This document shows, piece by piece, positions 1 to 6,326 of a stretch of 7,360 bases of DNA. How positions within the stretch are numbered: the stretch's first letter is position 1; each line of letters starts with the position of its first letter. Origin of the DNA: an uncultured Bacteroidales bacterium (GTDB taxonomy: Bacteria > Bacteroidota > Bacteroidia > Bacteroidales > P3); assembly GCA_946540365.1 (NCBI GenBank), contig CAMNIH010000082.1, positions 1 through 7,360 on the forward strand, in the 5' to 3' direction. Made by a program: the position numbers and the translations under genes. The notes beneath the pieces are model-generated. The model made no database searches and was not told the origin of the DNA. It saw only the letters and a list, made by a program, of their open reading frames with translations.

Positions 1-1063
1 CGTCCTGGATCGTGAACTCGATGTCCAGCATGTCGTGGTAGTTCTTCTCCAAAATCTCGCGGATCTCGCAGAGTTCTTTATACGTCTCCGGCATCAGCTC
101 CTGCATCGAGTGCATATGCTTGTTCTGCTCGTTCTTCGTCTCGTCGTTCAGGGGGTTCGGCGTCCGGATACCGGCCACCACGTCCTCGCCCTGCGCGTTG
201 ATCAGCCACTCGCCGTAGAACTGGTTGTCGCCCGTCGCCGGGTTCCGCGTGAAGGCCACGCCCGTCGCGCTCGTGTCGCCCATGTTGCCGAACACCATCG
301 CCTGCACGTTGACGGCCGTGCCCCAATCGTCGGGGATGCCCTCGATCTTGCGGTAACTGACGGCCTTCTTGCCGTTCCAGCTCTTGAAGACCGCCTTGAT
401 GCCGCCCTCCATCTGGGCGCGGGCGTCGTCCGGGAACTCCACCCCCAGCACCTCCTTCACCCTCACCTTGAAGGCCTCCGCCAGCTTCTTCAGGTCGTCC
501 GCCGTCAGCTCCGTGTCGCTCTTATAGCCCTTCACAGCCTTGTACTCGTCCAGCATGTCGTCCAGCTGCTTCCGGATCCCCTTGCCGTCCGCCGGCTCGA
601 TCCCCTCGCTCTTCTCCATCACCACGTCCGCATACATCATGATCAGACGACGGTACGAGTCGTACACAAACCGCGGATTGCCCGTCTTCTTCAGCATCCC
701 CGGGATCGTCTTGCTGCTCAGACCGATGTTCAAGACGGTGTCCATCATGCCCGGCATCGACGAGCGCGCACCGCTCCGGCAGCTGACCAGCAGCGGATTC
801 TCCGCGTCGTCATACTTCATGCCCATGATCTTCTCGATATTCTCCACTCCTTTCCACACCTCCTCCATCAGGCCCTGGGGCAGCTCGCAGTGGTTGGCGT
901 AGTAGGCCGTGCAGCACTCCGTCGTGATCGTCAGGCCCGCGGGCACGGGCAGCCCCAGCAGGCACATCTCGGCGAGGTTGGCTCCTTTGCCACCCAGCAG
1001 GTTCTTCATCTCGGCTTTTCCCTCGGCAGTCTTCCCGCCGAACGTGTAAACATACTTGGTCAT
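1..1063 (-). CDS. ppdK: Pyruvate, phosphate dikinase, N-terminal part (truncated by window edge)
   Basis: Interconverts pyruvate, ATP and phosphate with phosphoenolpyruvate, AMP and pyrophosphate in the cytoplasm; in anaerobes it can serve glycolysis or gluconeogenesis. The frame starts at an ATG at 1063-1061 and stays open to the window edge, giving 354 codons of a family usually near 880-910 residues, so only the nucleotide-binding half is present. Family motifs are clear: N-terminal YTFGGKTAEGKAEMKNLLGG and KGANLAEM (residues 6-33), CRSGARSSMPGMMDTVLN (95-112), FTRNPATGDNQFYGEW (271-286), and HDMLDIEFTIQD (343-354), just before the cut. The central phosphohistidine domain and C-terminal PEP/pyruvate barrel lie outside. 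It is preceded by its own promoter and separated from the hydrogenase operon by 399 bases, so co-transcription is unlikely. No Shine-Dalgarno is visible; the leader is A/T-rich. Confidence 0.97.
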   Translation of the reverse strand, partial: MTKYVYTFGGKTAEGKAEMKNLLGGKGANLAEMCLLGLPVPAGLTITTECCTAYYANHCELPQGLMEEVWKGVENIEKIMGMKYDDAENPLLVSCRSGARSSMPGMMDTVLNIGLSSKTIPGMLKKTGNPRFVYDSYRRLIMMYADVVMEKSEGIEPADGKGIRKQLDDMLDEYKAVKGYKSDTELTADDLKKLAEAFKVRVKEVLGVEFPDDARAQMEGGIKAVFKSWNGKKAVSYRKIEGIPDDWGTAVNVQAMVFGNMGDTSATGVAFTRNPATGDNQFYGEWLINAQGEDVVAGIRTPNPLNDETKNEQNKHMHSMQELMPETYKELCEIREILEKNYHDMLDIEFTIQD

Positions 1064-1121
1064 CTTCAGTAAAATGTTAGTTATTAATTTATTATTAATT
1101 ATTTCCCAAAAATTCAGACTG

Positions 1122-1152
1122 CAAAAATACGCTTTTTTTCAAAACCGACAAA
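1122..1152 (-). promoter_or_regulatory. Bacteroidota-type promoter of ppdK
   Basis: On the minus strand a perfect -7 box TATTTTTG (1129-1122) follows a -33 TTTG (1152-1149) with a 19-bp spacer, matching the TTTG-N19-21-TAnnTTTG consensus of the Bacteroidota housekeeping sigma factor. Transcription should start about 5-8 bases downstream, near 1115-1118, giving a roughly 50-nt leader that is very A/T-rich and lacks a Shine-Dalgarno. The promoter is seen directly as a motif; its activity is inferred. Confidence 0.85.
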
Positions 1153-1234
1153 AAAAAATGAATTATTGGCTGTTAGGAAGGAGTATACAGCATCGCTGCA
1201 CCGCCCCAGGTACACGAGGTGACGGCTGGATGTA

Positions 1235-1278
1235 CGCAGAGATGGTGCAGAGGGGTTGCAGAGTGGGTGCAGGGGTGG
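1235..1278. repeat. Degenerate 11-bp tandem repeat, block A (4 units)
   Basis: Four consecutive 11-bp units read on the plus strand: CGCAGAGATGG, TGCAGAGGGGT, TGCAGAGTGGG, TGCAGGGGTGG. The core GCAG recurs at exact 11-base spacing. No coding or structural role is evident. The units are diverged, so this looks like an older repeat array than block B. Confidence 0.65.
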
Positions 1279-1299
1279 TAGGCGTCAAATATGGCTGGT

Positions 1300-1343
1300 T
1301 GGTGCCTATATGATGCCTGGATGATGCCTGGATGATGCCTGGG
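1300..1343. repeat. 11-bp tandem repeat, block B (3 near-perfect units plus 1 degenerate)
   Basis: Three near-identical 11-bp units TGATGCCTGGA start at 1311, 1322 and 1333 (the last base of the third differs), preceded by a diverged unit TGGTGCCTATA at 1300. The period equals that of block A but the phase is shifted by two bases and the unit sequence differs. Such arrays may vary in copy number by slippage; that is inference. Confidence 0.75.
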
Positions 1344-1364
1344 AAGCGGGTGGTAGGTAGTGAT

Positions 1365-1452
1365 AAGTGGTTAGCGTTTTGTGTTAAGCGGCTGTGCAGG
1401 TCATCGTCCGGAAACTCCGCATTTAACACAAAACTCTAACCACTAACCACTT
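1365..1452 (-). terminator. Large imperfect inverted repeat, possible terminator of the hydrogenase operon
   Basis: Arms at 1365-1391 and 1417-1452 are complementary. On the minus strand the upstream arm contains AAGTGGTTAGTGGTTAGAG followed by TTTTGTGTTAA, and the downstream arm reads TTAACACAAAACGCTAACCACTT. Pairing is broken by one A-G mismatch, a 7-nt insertion from a duplicated TGGTTAG in one arm, and a 2-nt bulge before a final GCGG/CCGC pairing; about 25 bases form the loop. It begins 10 bases after the stop codon of the group B hydrogenase, which suits a terminator or mRNA 3'-end stabiliser. It lacks a U-tract, so it is not a classical intrinsic terminator and could instead be a dispersed intergenic repeat. 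Confidence 0.55.
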
Positions 1453-1462
1453 CTGTGTGGCG

Positions 1463-2917
1463 TCAGGCGTCGCCAAGGGTCATCTTGTACAGCTGCACCG
1501 AGCCGTCGACCGTCTTCTCCTTGGCCGAATTGCCGTACTTGTCAACATCGAAGACGTTTTTCGGTGACCGCGTGATGCTCAGCGGCCCACCGACACATCC
1601 GCCGTCGCAGGCCATGCCCTCGAAGAAGTTGGCAGTAGCTTTCTTGGCGCGCAGCAGGGCCAGGTGCTGCCGACACTGGTCGATGCCGTTCATCACCTGC
1701 GGCTTCACTCCCTCAACGCCCAGCTGACCAGCTACATAGGCCACGCCCTGGGCCAGTCCGCCGCTTTTGGCGAAGATGCGTCCGTAGTAGGAGGCGTTGT
1801 CCAGAATGGTGTCTTCGCACTGGGTGGTGTCGATGCCGCGGGCGTCGACGAAAGCCTGCAGCTCCTCGAAGCTCATCACCGAGTCGATCAGGCCGCCGGT
1901 CTTCTCCAGGGTATACTCCGCCTTCTTGGCGGCACAGGGGCCGATGAAGACCACCTTGGCGGTGGGGTCGCTGTGCTTGATGAGGCGCGCCGTCATCACC
2001 ATCGGCGAGACCGACGAGGAGATGGCGTCCTTCAGCTCGGGGAAGTTGGTCTCGACAAAGCGCACGAAGGCCGGGCAGCAGCTGGTGGTCATCACGGCGT
2101 CGGGGTTTTCGGCCGCCTTCTCCTTGAACTCGCGGGCCTCGTTGTAGAGGGTGATGTCGGCACCGAGGGCCGCCTCGACCACCTGGTGGAAGCCGAGGCG
2201 CTTGATGGCCGTGACGACCTGTTCGATGCGGCCGAAGCGGCACTGGCTGACGATGGCGGGGGCGATGACGGCGTAGACGCGGTAGCGGGTGTTGTTTTCC
2301 GACTGTTTGAGCATGTGGATGATGTCGAGGACGAGGCTTTTGTCGCTGATGGCGCCGAAGGGGCAGCTCACCACACAAGCGCCGCACTGGATACACTTCT
2401 CGTTGTCGATTTGCGCCTTGTCCTCGTCGTTGATGCTGAGGGCCTTGACCTTGCAACTCTTGATGCACGGCCGCTTCTGGGCGATGATGGCGCTGTAGGG
2501 GCAGGCCTGGGCGCAGCGTCCGCATTCGATACACTTGCTCTTGTCAATCATGCAGCGGTGGTTCACGATGGTGATGGCATCCTTCGGACACACCTCTTTG
2601 CACGAGTGCATCAGGCATCCGCGGCAGACATCGGTGACCATCATTCCGCCGGCGGGGCACTCGTCGCAGGCCTCCGGAAGTACCTCTATCACGTTGGGGT
2701 TGTGGCGGTTGCCACCCATAGCCAGGCGAACGCGGTCCATGAGGACGGCGCGCTCCTTGTGGATGCAGCAGCGCGTGTCGGCCTTCGGACCCGGCGCGAT
2801 GGCGCGGGGGATGGTGTAGGCGTCCTCCAGCCCGCCCTCATAGGCACGCCGGATGACCTCTTTGAGGACGCGGTACTTGATCCACTGTACGTTGGTGTCA
2901 AACAGTTTTTGTTCCAT
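1463..2917 (-). CDS. [FeFe]-hydrogenase, group B type, with N-terminal ferredoxin-like domains
   Basis: Cytoplasmic iron-sulfur enzyme predicted to interconvert protons and H2 at an H-cluster. At 484 residues it carries a cysteine-rich N-terminus (C50-C51, C84/C87, C98-C110), two ferredoxin-type [4Fe-4S] motifs (C129/C132/C135/C139 and C175/C178/C181/C185), and a C-terminal H-cluster domain (about 210-484). The three active-site motifs are intact: L1 TSCCPAF (278-284, including the proton-transfer cysteine C280), L2 GPCAAKK (326-332) and L3 MACDGGCVGG (435-444). The TSCCPA rather than TSCCPGW form and the N-terminal layout fit group B; I judge the subgroup from memory of the family. It is the last gene of the operon, starting 7 bases after the phosphatase stop with no Shine-Dalgarno, so translational coupling is likely. 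Its electron partner is presumably ferredoxin, and reaction direction cannot be read from sequence. Maturation proteins HydEFG must be encoded elsewhere. Confidence 0.92.
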   Translation of the reverse strand: MEQKLFDTNVQWIKYRVLKEVIRRAYEGGLEDAYTIPRAIAPGPKADTRCCIHKERAVLMDRVRLAMGGNRHNPNVIEVLPEACDECPAGGMMVTDVCRGCLMHSCKEVCPKDAITIVNHRCMIDKSKCIECGRCAQACPYSAIIAQKRPCIKSCKVKALSINDEDKAQIDNEKCIQCGACVVSCPFGAISDKSLVLDIIHMLKQSENNTRYRVYAVIAPAIVSQCRFGRIEQVVTAIKRLGFHQVVEAALGADITLYNEAREFKEKAAENPDAVMTTSCCPAFVRFVETNFPELKDAISSSVSPMVMTARLIKHSDPTAKVVFIGPCAAKKAEYTLEKTGGLIDSVMSFEELQAFVDARGIDTTQCEDTILDNASYYGRIFAKSGGLAQGVAYVAGQLGVEGVKPQVMNGIDQCRQHLALLRAKKATANFFEGMACDGGCVGGPLSITRSPKNVFDVDKYGNSAKEKTVDGSVQLYKMTLGDA

Positions 2918-2924
2918 ATTGCAA

Positions 2925-4091
2925 TCAATCGTAGTTTACAGTTACTTGTTTGCCCATGCGGCGCAGGTTCTCGGCCAGCCGCTCGACGAGCTTCAGTTTC
3001 ATGGTGATGTCGATGTCCAAGCCTTGATGGGCCGCGTTGACGTTTTGGCCGACGAAGAAGACCACGTGTGTCGACTCCTCGAAGACGATGTTCGCCAGCA
3101 GCGAGCCGCCGTCCTTCTTGACGTAGGTCTTGGGGGTGAGGTCCTTGATGGACACATACTTCTCGCTGAGGGCCAGCAGACGGCGCAGGGTGATGACCCC
3201 TTCGGTAACCAGGTCGATGCCACTGATGAAACCGATGGGCGGCACCTCCTTATCGGGGAAGTCGAAGCTGGTGGTCAGTTTGCGGTCGAGGCAGCGCGCC
3301 ACCACCTGCGAGGTGGTGCCTCCGCAGACGATGCGCTTGTCGGCCCCTTCCATGAAGTGCTGCACGTAGACCTCGTCTTTCTCCTTGTCGACAGGCGGGC
3401 CCACCATGATGTGCACCTCGCAACGGGGCCGGATGCGCACGGCGGCGACGGTGGTGTCGTCGCCTGGGCGGTCGAGGTAGAGGTCGTTGCAGGCGGAGGC
3501 GAGGAGGCAGGCGGCGGCGCGGGCGGACATGTGTGGGTCGATGTTGGCGGTGAGGTGTTCCATGATGTCCTTGCGCTGCCATCCGAAGTTGAGCATTTGT
3601 CCGATGCCGGCATGGATGGTGCCGTCGGACATGACGAAGACCATGTCGCCGGCGGAGAGGGCGAGTTCGGTGTGGAAGACCTGTTTGCCGCAGATCTGCA
3701 GTGCCTCGCGGTTGGGGAAGTCGACGGAGCGGCCGTTGTGGTACCAGATGGCTTCGGGGTTGTCGAATTCGAAGAGGTGCCCGTGGCCGGTGTTGTCGAC
3801 GTGGATGACGGAGAAGGTGCTGTAGGCGACCTGTCGTTCTTTGCAGACGGGGAGGGTCTGGATGATGGTTTCGACGCAGTCGTCCATGTCGGCGCCGCCG
3901 GCGACCATGGTGCAGAGGATTTTGCTGGTGAGGGTGGAGAGGATGTTGGCTTTGACGCCGCTGCCGAGGCCGTCGGCGAGGACGAGGGTGGTCCAGCCGT
4001 CGCGGACGCACATTTCGACGTTGTCGCCGCAGAGTTCTTCGCCGACGTGGTTGAGCGAGGTGTAGCCGTATTCGATACAAAGTTCATTCAT
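2925..4091 (-). CDS. SpoIIE/PP2C-family serine phosphatase, hydrogenase-linked
   Basis: Predicted soluble metal-dependent phosphoprotein phosphatase of 388 residues. The PP2C/SpoIIE fold occupies about residues 5-220, with the expected acidic metal-binding positions: GEELCGDN (17-24), LADGLGSG (38-45), MSDGTIHAG (154-162) and RPGDDTTVAAV (208-218). The C-terminal 165 or so residues (about 224-388) are not a recognised domain; they contain IVCGGTTSQVVARCL (254-268) and EGVITLRRLL (297-306), with no membrane segment. The gene sits between the PAS-containing sensory hydrogenase (15-base gap) and the group B hydrogenase (7-base gap), which suggests it relays the HydS signal, as proposed for phosphatase-linked group C3 hydrogenases. 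The substrate is unknown: no anti-sigma-factor antagonist, kinase or sigma factor is in the window. A Shine-Dalgarno at 4099-4104 supports the start. Confidence 0.9.
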   Translation of the reverse strand: MNELCIEYGYTSLNHVGEELCGDNVEMCVRDGWTTLVLADGLGSGVKANILSTLTSKILCTMVAGGADMDDCVETIIQTLPVCKERQVAYSTFSVIHVDNTGHGHLFEFDNPEAIWYHNGRSVDFPNREALQICGKQVFHTELALSAGDMVFVMSDGTIHAGIGQMLNFGWQRKDIMEHLTANIDPHMSARAAACLLASACNDLYLDRPGDDTTVAAVRIRPRCEVHIMVGPPVDKEKDEVYVQHFMEGADKRIVCGGTTSQVVARCLDRKLTTSFDFPDKEVPPIGFISGIDLVTEGVITLRRLLALSEKYVSIKDLTPKTYVKKDGGSLLANIVFEESTHVVFFVGQNVNAAHQGLDIDITMKLKLVERLAENLRRMGKQVTVNYD

Positions 4092-4098
4092 GGCAAGT

Positions 4099-4104
4099 CT
4101 CCTT
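4099..4104 (-). promoter_or_regulatory. Shine-Dalgarno of the phosphatase gene
   Basis: AAGGAG lies 7 bases before the ATG at 4091-4089, inside the short gap after the hydS stop. It fixes this start and is notable because the other starts in the window lack a recognisable Shine-Dalgarno, as is common in Bacteroidota. Confidence 0.7.
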
Positions 4105-4106
4105 CC

Positions 4107-5858
4107 CTATTTTTTAGCGGTTTTCCAGTCTTTTGGGCGCCCGTCGGCCTGGAAGTCGGACTGTCCGTCGGCGAGCATGCGCTTGAGGTTGAGGAGTGCG
4201 ACCTTGGTTTCGGCGGTGGTTTCGCCGAGGAGGGAGGCCACTTCCTGGGCGACGCGCATCTGCTTCATGATGAGGCTGTCGGTGGTGGCGATGGTGTCTT
4301 CTTTGACTTTGCTGAGCTTTTTGTCGTAGTTGACCTGGTCCGAGATGTCCTTCATGAGGCCGAATAGCAGGCCCTGTTCGCTGAGGAGGCTGACGGTGAG
4401 GCCGACATAGCAGTCGGTGGCGGCGATGTGGAGGCAGGGGTTTTCGGTGCGGCGCTTCTGGTTGTAGGCGTTGTAGAATTCGATTGGCGGGAAGCTTTCG
4501 GCCACGGGGCGTCCGTGGACGCTTTCGGGAGTGCCGCCGAGTCCGAGCATTTTCATGGCGGAGGCGTTGATGTCGACGATGCACATGTCGGGGTCGACGA
4601 TGACGACGCCTTCGGGCGAGTTGCGGACGATGTCGACGGCGAGGCTTTCGGCGCGCTTGCGCATGTAGGGGAGGCAGATGTCGATGTCGGCGTAGCCGTT
4701 GACGACGGCCCACGCTTTCTCGCGGCAGGTGCTGTAGCCACAGGCGCCGCAGTTGAGCTCGTCCTCTTTGGTGAATTTGCCTGTGCGGTGCAGCACATCC
4801 TCGATTTCTTTTTCGGAGGCGGGGCGGCTTTTGGCGCGGAGGCGAGGATGGGCGAAGGCGAGGCTGACACCGGCGTCGGGGGCCGGGTCGTGCCGATGGG
4901 TGGCCAGTTCGTGCTCGACGTAGGCGTCGATGTCGGCTTCGGCCTGGAGGAGGCCGCCGGGCTGTTCGATGGCGCAGGGGCCGTTGATGCAGCCGCCGGG
5001 GCAGACGTTCATCTCAATGAAGAGGTGGTCGAGGCTTTCGATGTTCTCGAGCACGTTGGTCAGCCGTTCGACGCCGTCGACGGCCATGTAGCGGTAGCCG
5101 TCGGGCAGGGCATCGAAGGAGCGGATGATGCCCTTGGTGGCCGGGAATGCCTTGGCGCGGTTGGCGCTGGCGCCGTCGGTGCCGACGCTGAGGCGGTTGA
5201 TGGTGGAGAGGTCTATGTGGTTTTCCTCCAAAAGGGAGAGCAGTTCGTCGAAGGTCAGGACGGCGTCGATGCCGTGCTCGTCGGCTTCGCGTTTTTTGGC
5301 GATGCAGGGGCCGATGAAGACGACCTTCAGGCTGGGGTCGTTCTTGCGCAGCATTTTGGCGTGGGCCACCATGGGCGAGTCGACAGGTGCCAGGTAGGGC
5401 AAGGCCTTGGGGTAGTACATCTGTATGAGGCGGCAGGCGGCGGGGCAAGCGGAGGTGATGAAGTTGCGCATCTCTCCTTTGCCGAGCACCCGCTTATACT
5501 CTTCGACCACTGCCTGGGCGCCGACGGCCGTTTCCTCGGCGACGGCGAATCCCAGCTTGGCCAGTGCAATGTGCAGGACAGAGAAATCGTTCTGTCCCAG
5601 GCTGCTGACGAACGACGGAGCCACCGTGGCGGCCACGCGGACGCCGCTGCGCAGCAGTTCGCGCACGACAGGCAGTTCGCTGTGTTCGATTTTGGCTTTC
5701 TGCGGGCACACCTTGGTGCAGTGGCCGCACAGAATGCAGTGTTCTTCTATGATTTGGGCGTGGTGGTCCTTGATGTTGATTGCTTTCACGGGGCACTCGC
5801 GCAGACAACGGTAGCAGTCCTTGCACTGCACCGTCTTGAATTCCAGATATTCAGACAT
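4107..5858 (-). CDS. hydS: Putative sensory [FeFe]-hydrogenase with PAS domain (HydS, group C)
   Basis: Predicted cytoplasmic H2 or redox sensor of 583 residues. In order: two ferredoxin-type [4Fe-4S] motifs (C12/C15/C18/C22 and C41/C44/C47/C51); an H-cluster domain (about 70-300) with L1 TSACPA (135-140), L2 GPCIAKK (183-189) and L3 NVCPGGC (284-290); a further [4Fe-4S] motif C370-x2-CGYSTC (C370, C373, C378) with C395; a PAS domain (about 405-510, including GVVIVDPDMCIVDINASAMK at 417-436); and a helical tail ending at residue 583. All four cysteine ligands of the H-cluster cubane are kept (C138, C185, C286, C290). The catalytic proton-transfer cysteine of L1 is alanine (A137) and the usual methionine before L3 is asparagine (N284), as expected for slow sensory rather than turnover enzymes. 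There is no kinase, cyclase or DNA-binding output domain, so signalling probably passes to the adjacent phosphatase. The group C3 assignment rests on this neighbourhood. Confidence 0.9.
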   Translation of the reverse strand: MSEYLEFKTVQCKDCYRCLRECPVKAINIKDHHAQIIEEHCILCGHCTKVCPQKAKIEHSELPVVRELLRSGVRVAATVAPSFVSSLGQNDFSVLHIALAKLGFAVAEETAVGAQAVVEEYKRVLGKGEMRNFITSACPAACRLIQMYYPKALPYLAPVDSPMVAHAKMLRKNDPSLKVVFIGPCIAKKREADEHGIDAVLTFDELLSLLEENHIDLSTINRLSVGTDGASANRAKAFPATKGIIRSFDALPDGYRYMAVDGVERLTNVLENIESLDHLFIEMNVCPGGCINGPCAIEQPGGLLQAEADIDAYVEHELATHRHDPAPDAGVSLAFAHPRLRAKSRPASEKEIEDVLHRTGKFTKEDELNCGACGYSTCREKAWAVVNGYADIDICLPYMRKRAESLAVDIVRNSPEGVVIVDPDMCIVDINASAMKMLGLGGTPESVHGRPVAESFPPIEFYNAYNQKRRTENPCLHIAATDCYVGLTVSLLSEQGLLFGLMKDISDQVNYDKKLSKVKEDTIATTDSLIMKQMRVAQEVASLLGETTAETKVALLNLKRMLADGQSDFQADGRPKDWKTAKK

Positions 5859-5921
5859 GGCAAAACAGGTAGACCTGCCGTTGGGCGACAGATCCGTTCT
5901 TTTTAATTAATATGTAGTGGT
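5859..5921 (-). other. Spacer between ferredoxin and hydS
   Basis: A 63-base A/T-rich gap with no TAnnTTTG promoter box and no Shine-Dalgarno before hydS. It contains a 12-base palindrome CAGGTAGACCTG (5866-5877) eight bases before the hydS ATG. The gap is long enough for a weak internal promoter or processing site but none is recognised, so I treat ferredoxin and hydS as one operon. Confidence 0.5.
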
Positions 5922-6221
5922 TTAGTTGAGTTCGAGTTTGGGATAGATTTCGCTGGCGAATATCTCCTCGACGTTGGCGGCGTTGACGCTGTGAACGATG
6001 AAACCGCCGTCGACCTCTTCGACCTGCGGGCCGTTGGCAGCAGCCGTGCTGCCCTCGCACATCACCGTGACGCCTTTGGCGCAGTGGCCCAGACAGAAGC
6101 TGGCCTGTAGATCGACCAGATCTTCCACATCGTATTTTTTCAACACTTCTTTGAAGGCCTCAATGACCTCGTATGATCCTTTCAGATGGCAGGAACTGCC
6201 TACGCAGACTTTGATTGTCAT
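5922..6221 (-). CDS. Thioredoxin-fold [2Fe-2S] ferredoxin (NuoE/HydC-like small protein)
   Basis: Small soluble electron carrier of 99 residues. It begins MTIKVCVGSSCHLKG and has the four-cysteine arrangement of thioredoxin-like [2Fe-2S] proteins: C6-x4-C11 and, about 30 residues on, C43-x3-C47 in FCLGHCAKG. This is the cluster-binding part of NuoE and of the small subunit of multimeric [FeFe]-hydrogenases, here as a stand-alone protein; an extra cysteine, C55, is not part of the pattern. As first gene of the hydrogenase operon it probably passes electrons to or from HydS or the group B hydrogenase; which one cannot be told from sequence. The start at 6221 is preceded by an A-tract without Shine-Dalgarno and overlaps, by ATGA, the end of a 13-codon upstream open frame. 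Confidence 0.9.
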   Translation of the reverse strand: MTIKVCVGSSCHLKGSYEVIEAFKEVLKKYDVEDLVDLQASFCLGHCAKGVTVMCEGSTAAANGPQVEEVDGGFIVHSVNAANVEEIFASEIYPKLELN

Positions 6222-6259
6222 GTTATTTTTTTTTGTAGTTTTTCCCTATCGGGAGTCAT
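6218..6259 (-). CDS. Possible 13-codon leader ORF overlapping the ferredoxin start
   Basis: In the operon leader an ATG at 6259-6257 opens a frame encoding MTPDREKLQKKIT whose TGA (6220-6218) overlaps the ferredoxin start codon as ATGA. Such overlap permits translational coupling. The upstream sequence is only weakly purine-rich, the peptide matches nothing I recognise, and a frame this short may be chance. Confidence 0.25.
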   Translation of the reverse strand: MTPDREKLQKKIT

Positions 6260-6326
6260 TCACTTTCTTTACAATTCTTTCCCTCTCAGCCCACTACCTC
6301 CCCTTCTGGCTGCAAGGTTCTGGGCG

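Larger units (their letters stand above)
1064..1462. other. Intergenic region between hydrogenase operon and ppdK
   Basis: This 399-base stretch holds no convincing gene. From the ppdK side it contains the A/T-rich leader and ppdK promoter, then about 80 bases (1153-1234) with nothing recognised, two blocks of degenerate 11-bp tandem repeats, and a large imperfect inverted repeat adjoining the end of the hydrogenase operon. A small minus-strand open frame (1163-1429) runs through the repeats and a plus-strand frame (1056-1313) crosses the promoter; neither resembles a protein family and both look fortuitous. Confidence 0.8.

Noticed and set aside
35..1072. 345-residue plus-strand frame opposite ppdK
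   Set aside because: Arginine-, histidine- and leucine-rich shadow; the minus strand is unmistakably pyruvate, phosphate dikinase.
1235..1343. CRISPR array
   Set aside because: The repeats are 11 bp, directly abutting, and have no spacers; no cas gene is present.
1163..1429. 88-residue minus-strand frame in the intergenic region
   Set aside because: It runs through the tandem repeats and one arm of the inverted repeat, has no promoter or ribosome binding site, and its peptide looks random.
1664..3007. 447-residue open frame on the plus strand opposite the group B hydrogenase
   Set aside because: The translation is a low-complexity mix rich in V, D, A, G and L with no recognisable motif, typical of an antisense frame in GC-rich coding DNA. 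The minus-strand frame encodes a clear hydrogenase.
2853..4367. 504-residue open frame on the plus strand opposite the phosphatase and hydS 3' end
   Set aside because: Rich in G, V, D and A with long repetitive runs and no family match; it spans two minus-strand genes and their junction, so it is a compositional shadow.
5866..5877. Palindrome CAGGTAGACCTG just before the hydS start
   Set aside because: A 5-bp arm with a 2-base centre cannot make a normal hairpin and is short enough to be chance; without comparison to relatives it is not evidence for an operator.
4428..5906. 492-residue open frame on the plus strand opposite hydS
   Set aside because: Same antisense composition bias. The opposing strand has motif-perfect iron-sulfur and PAS domains.
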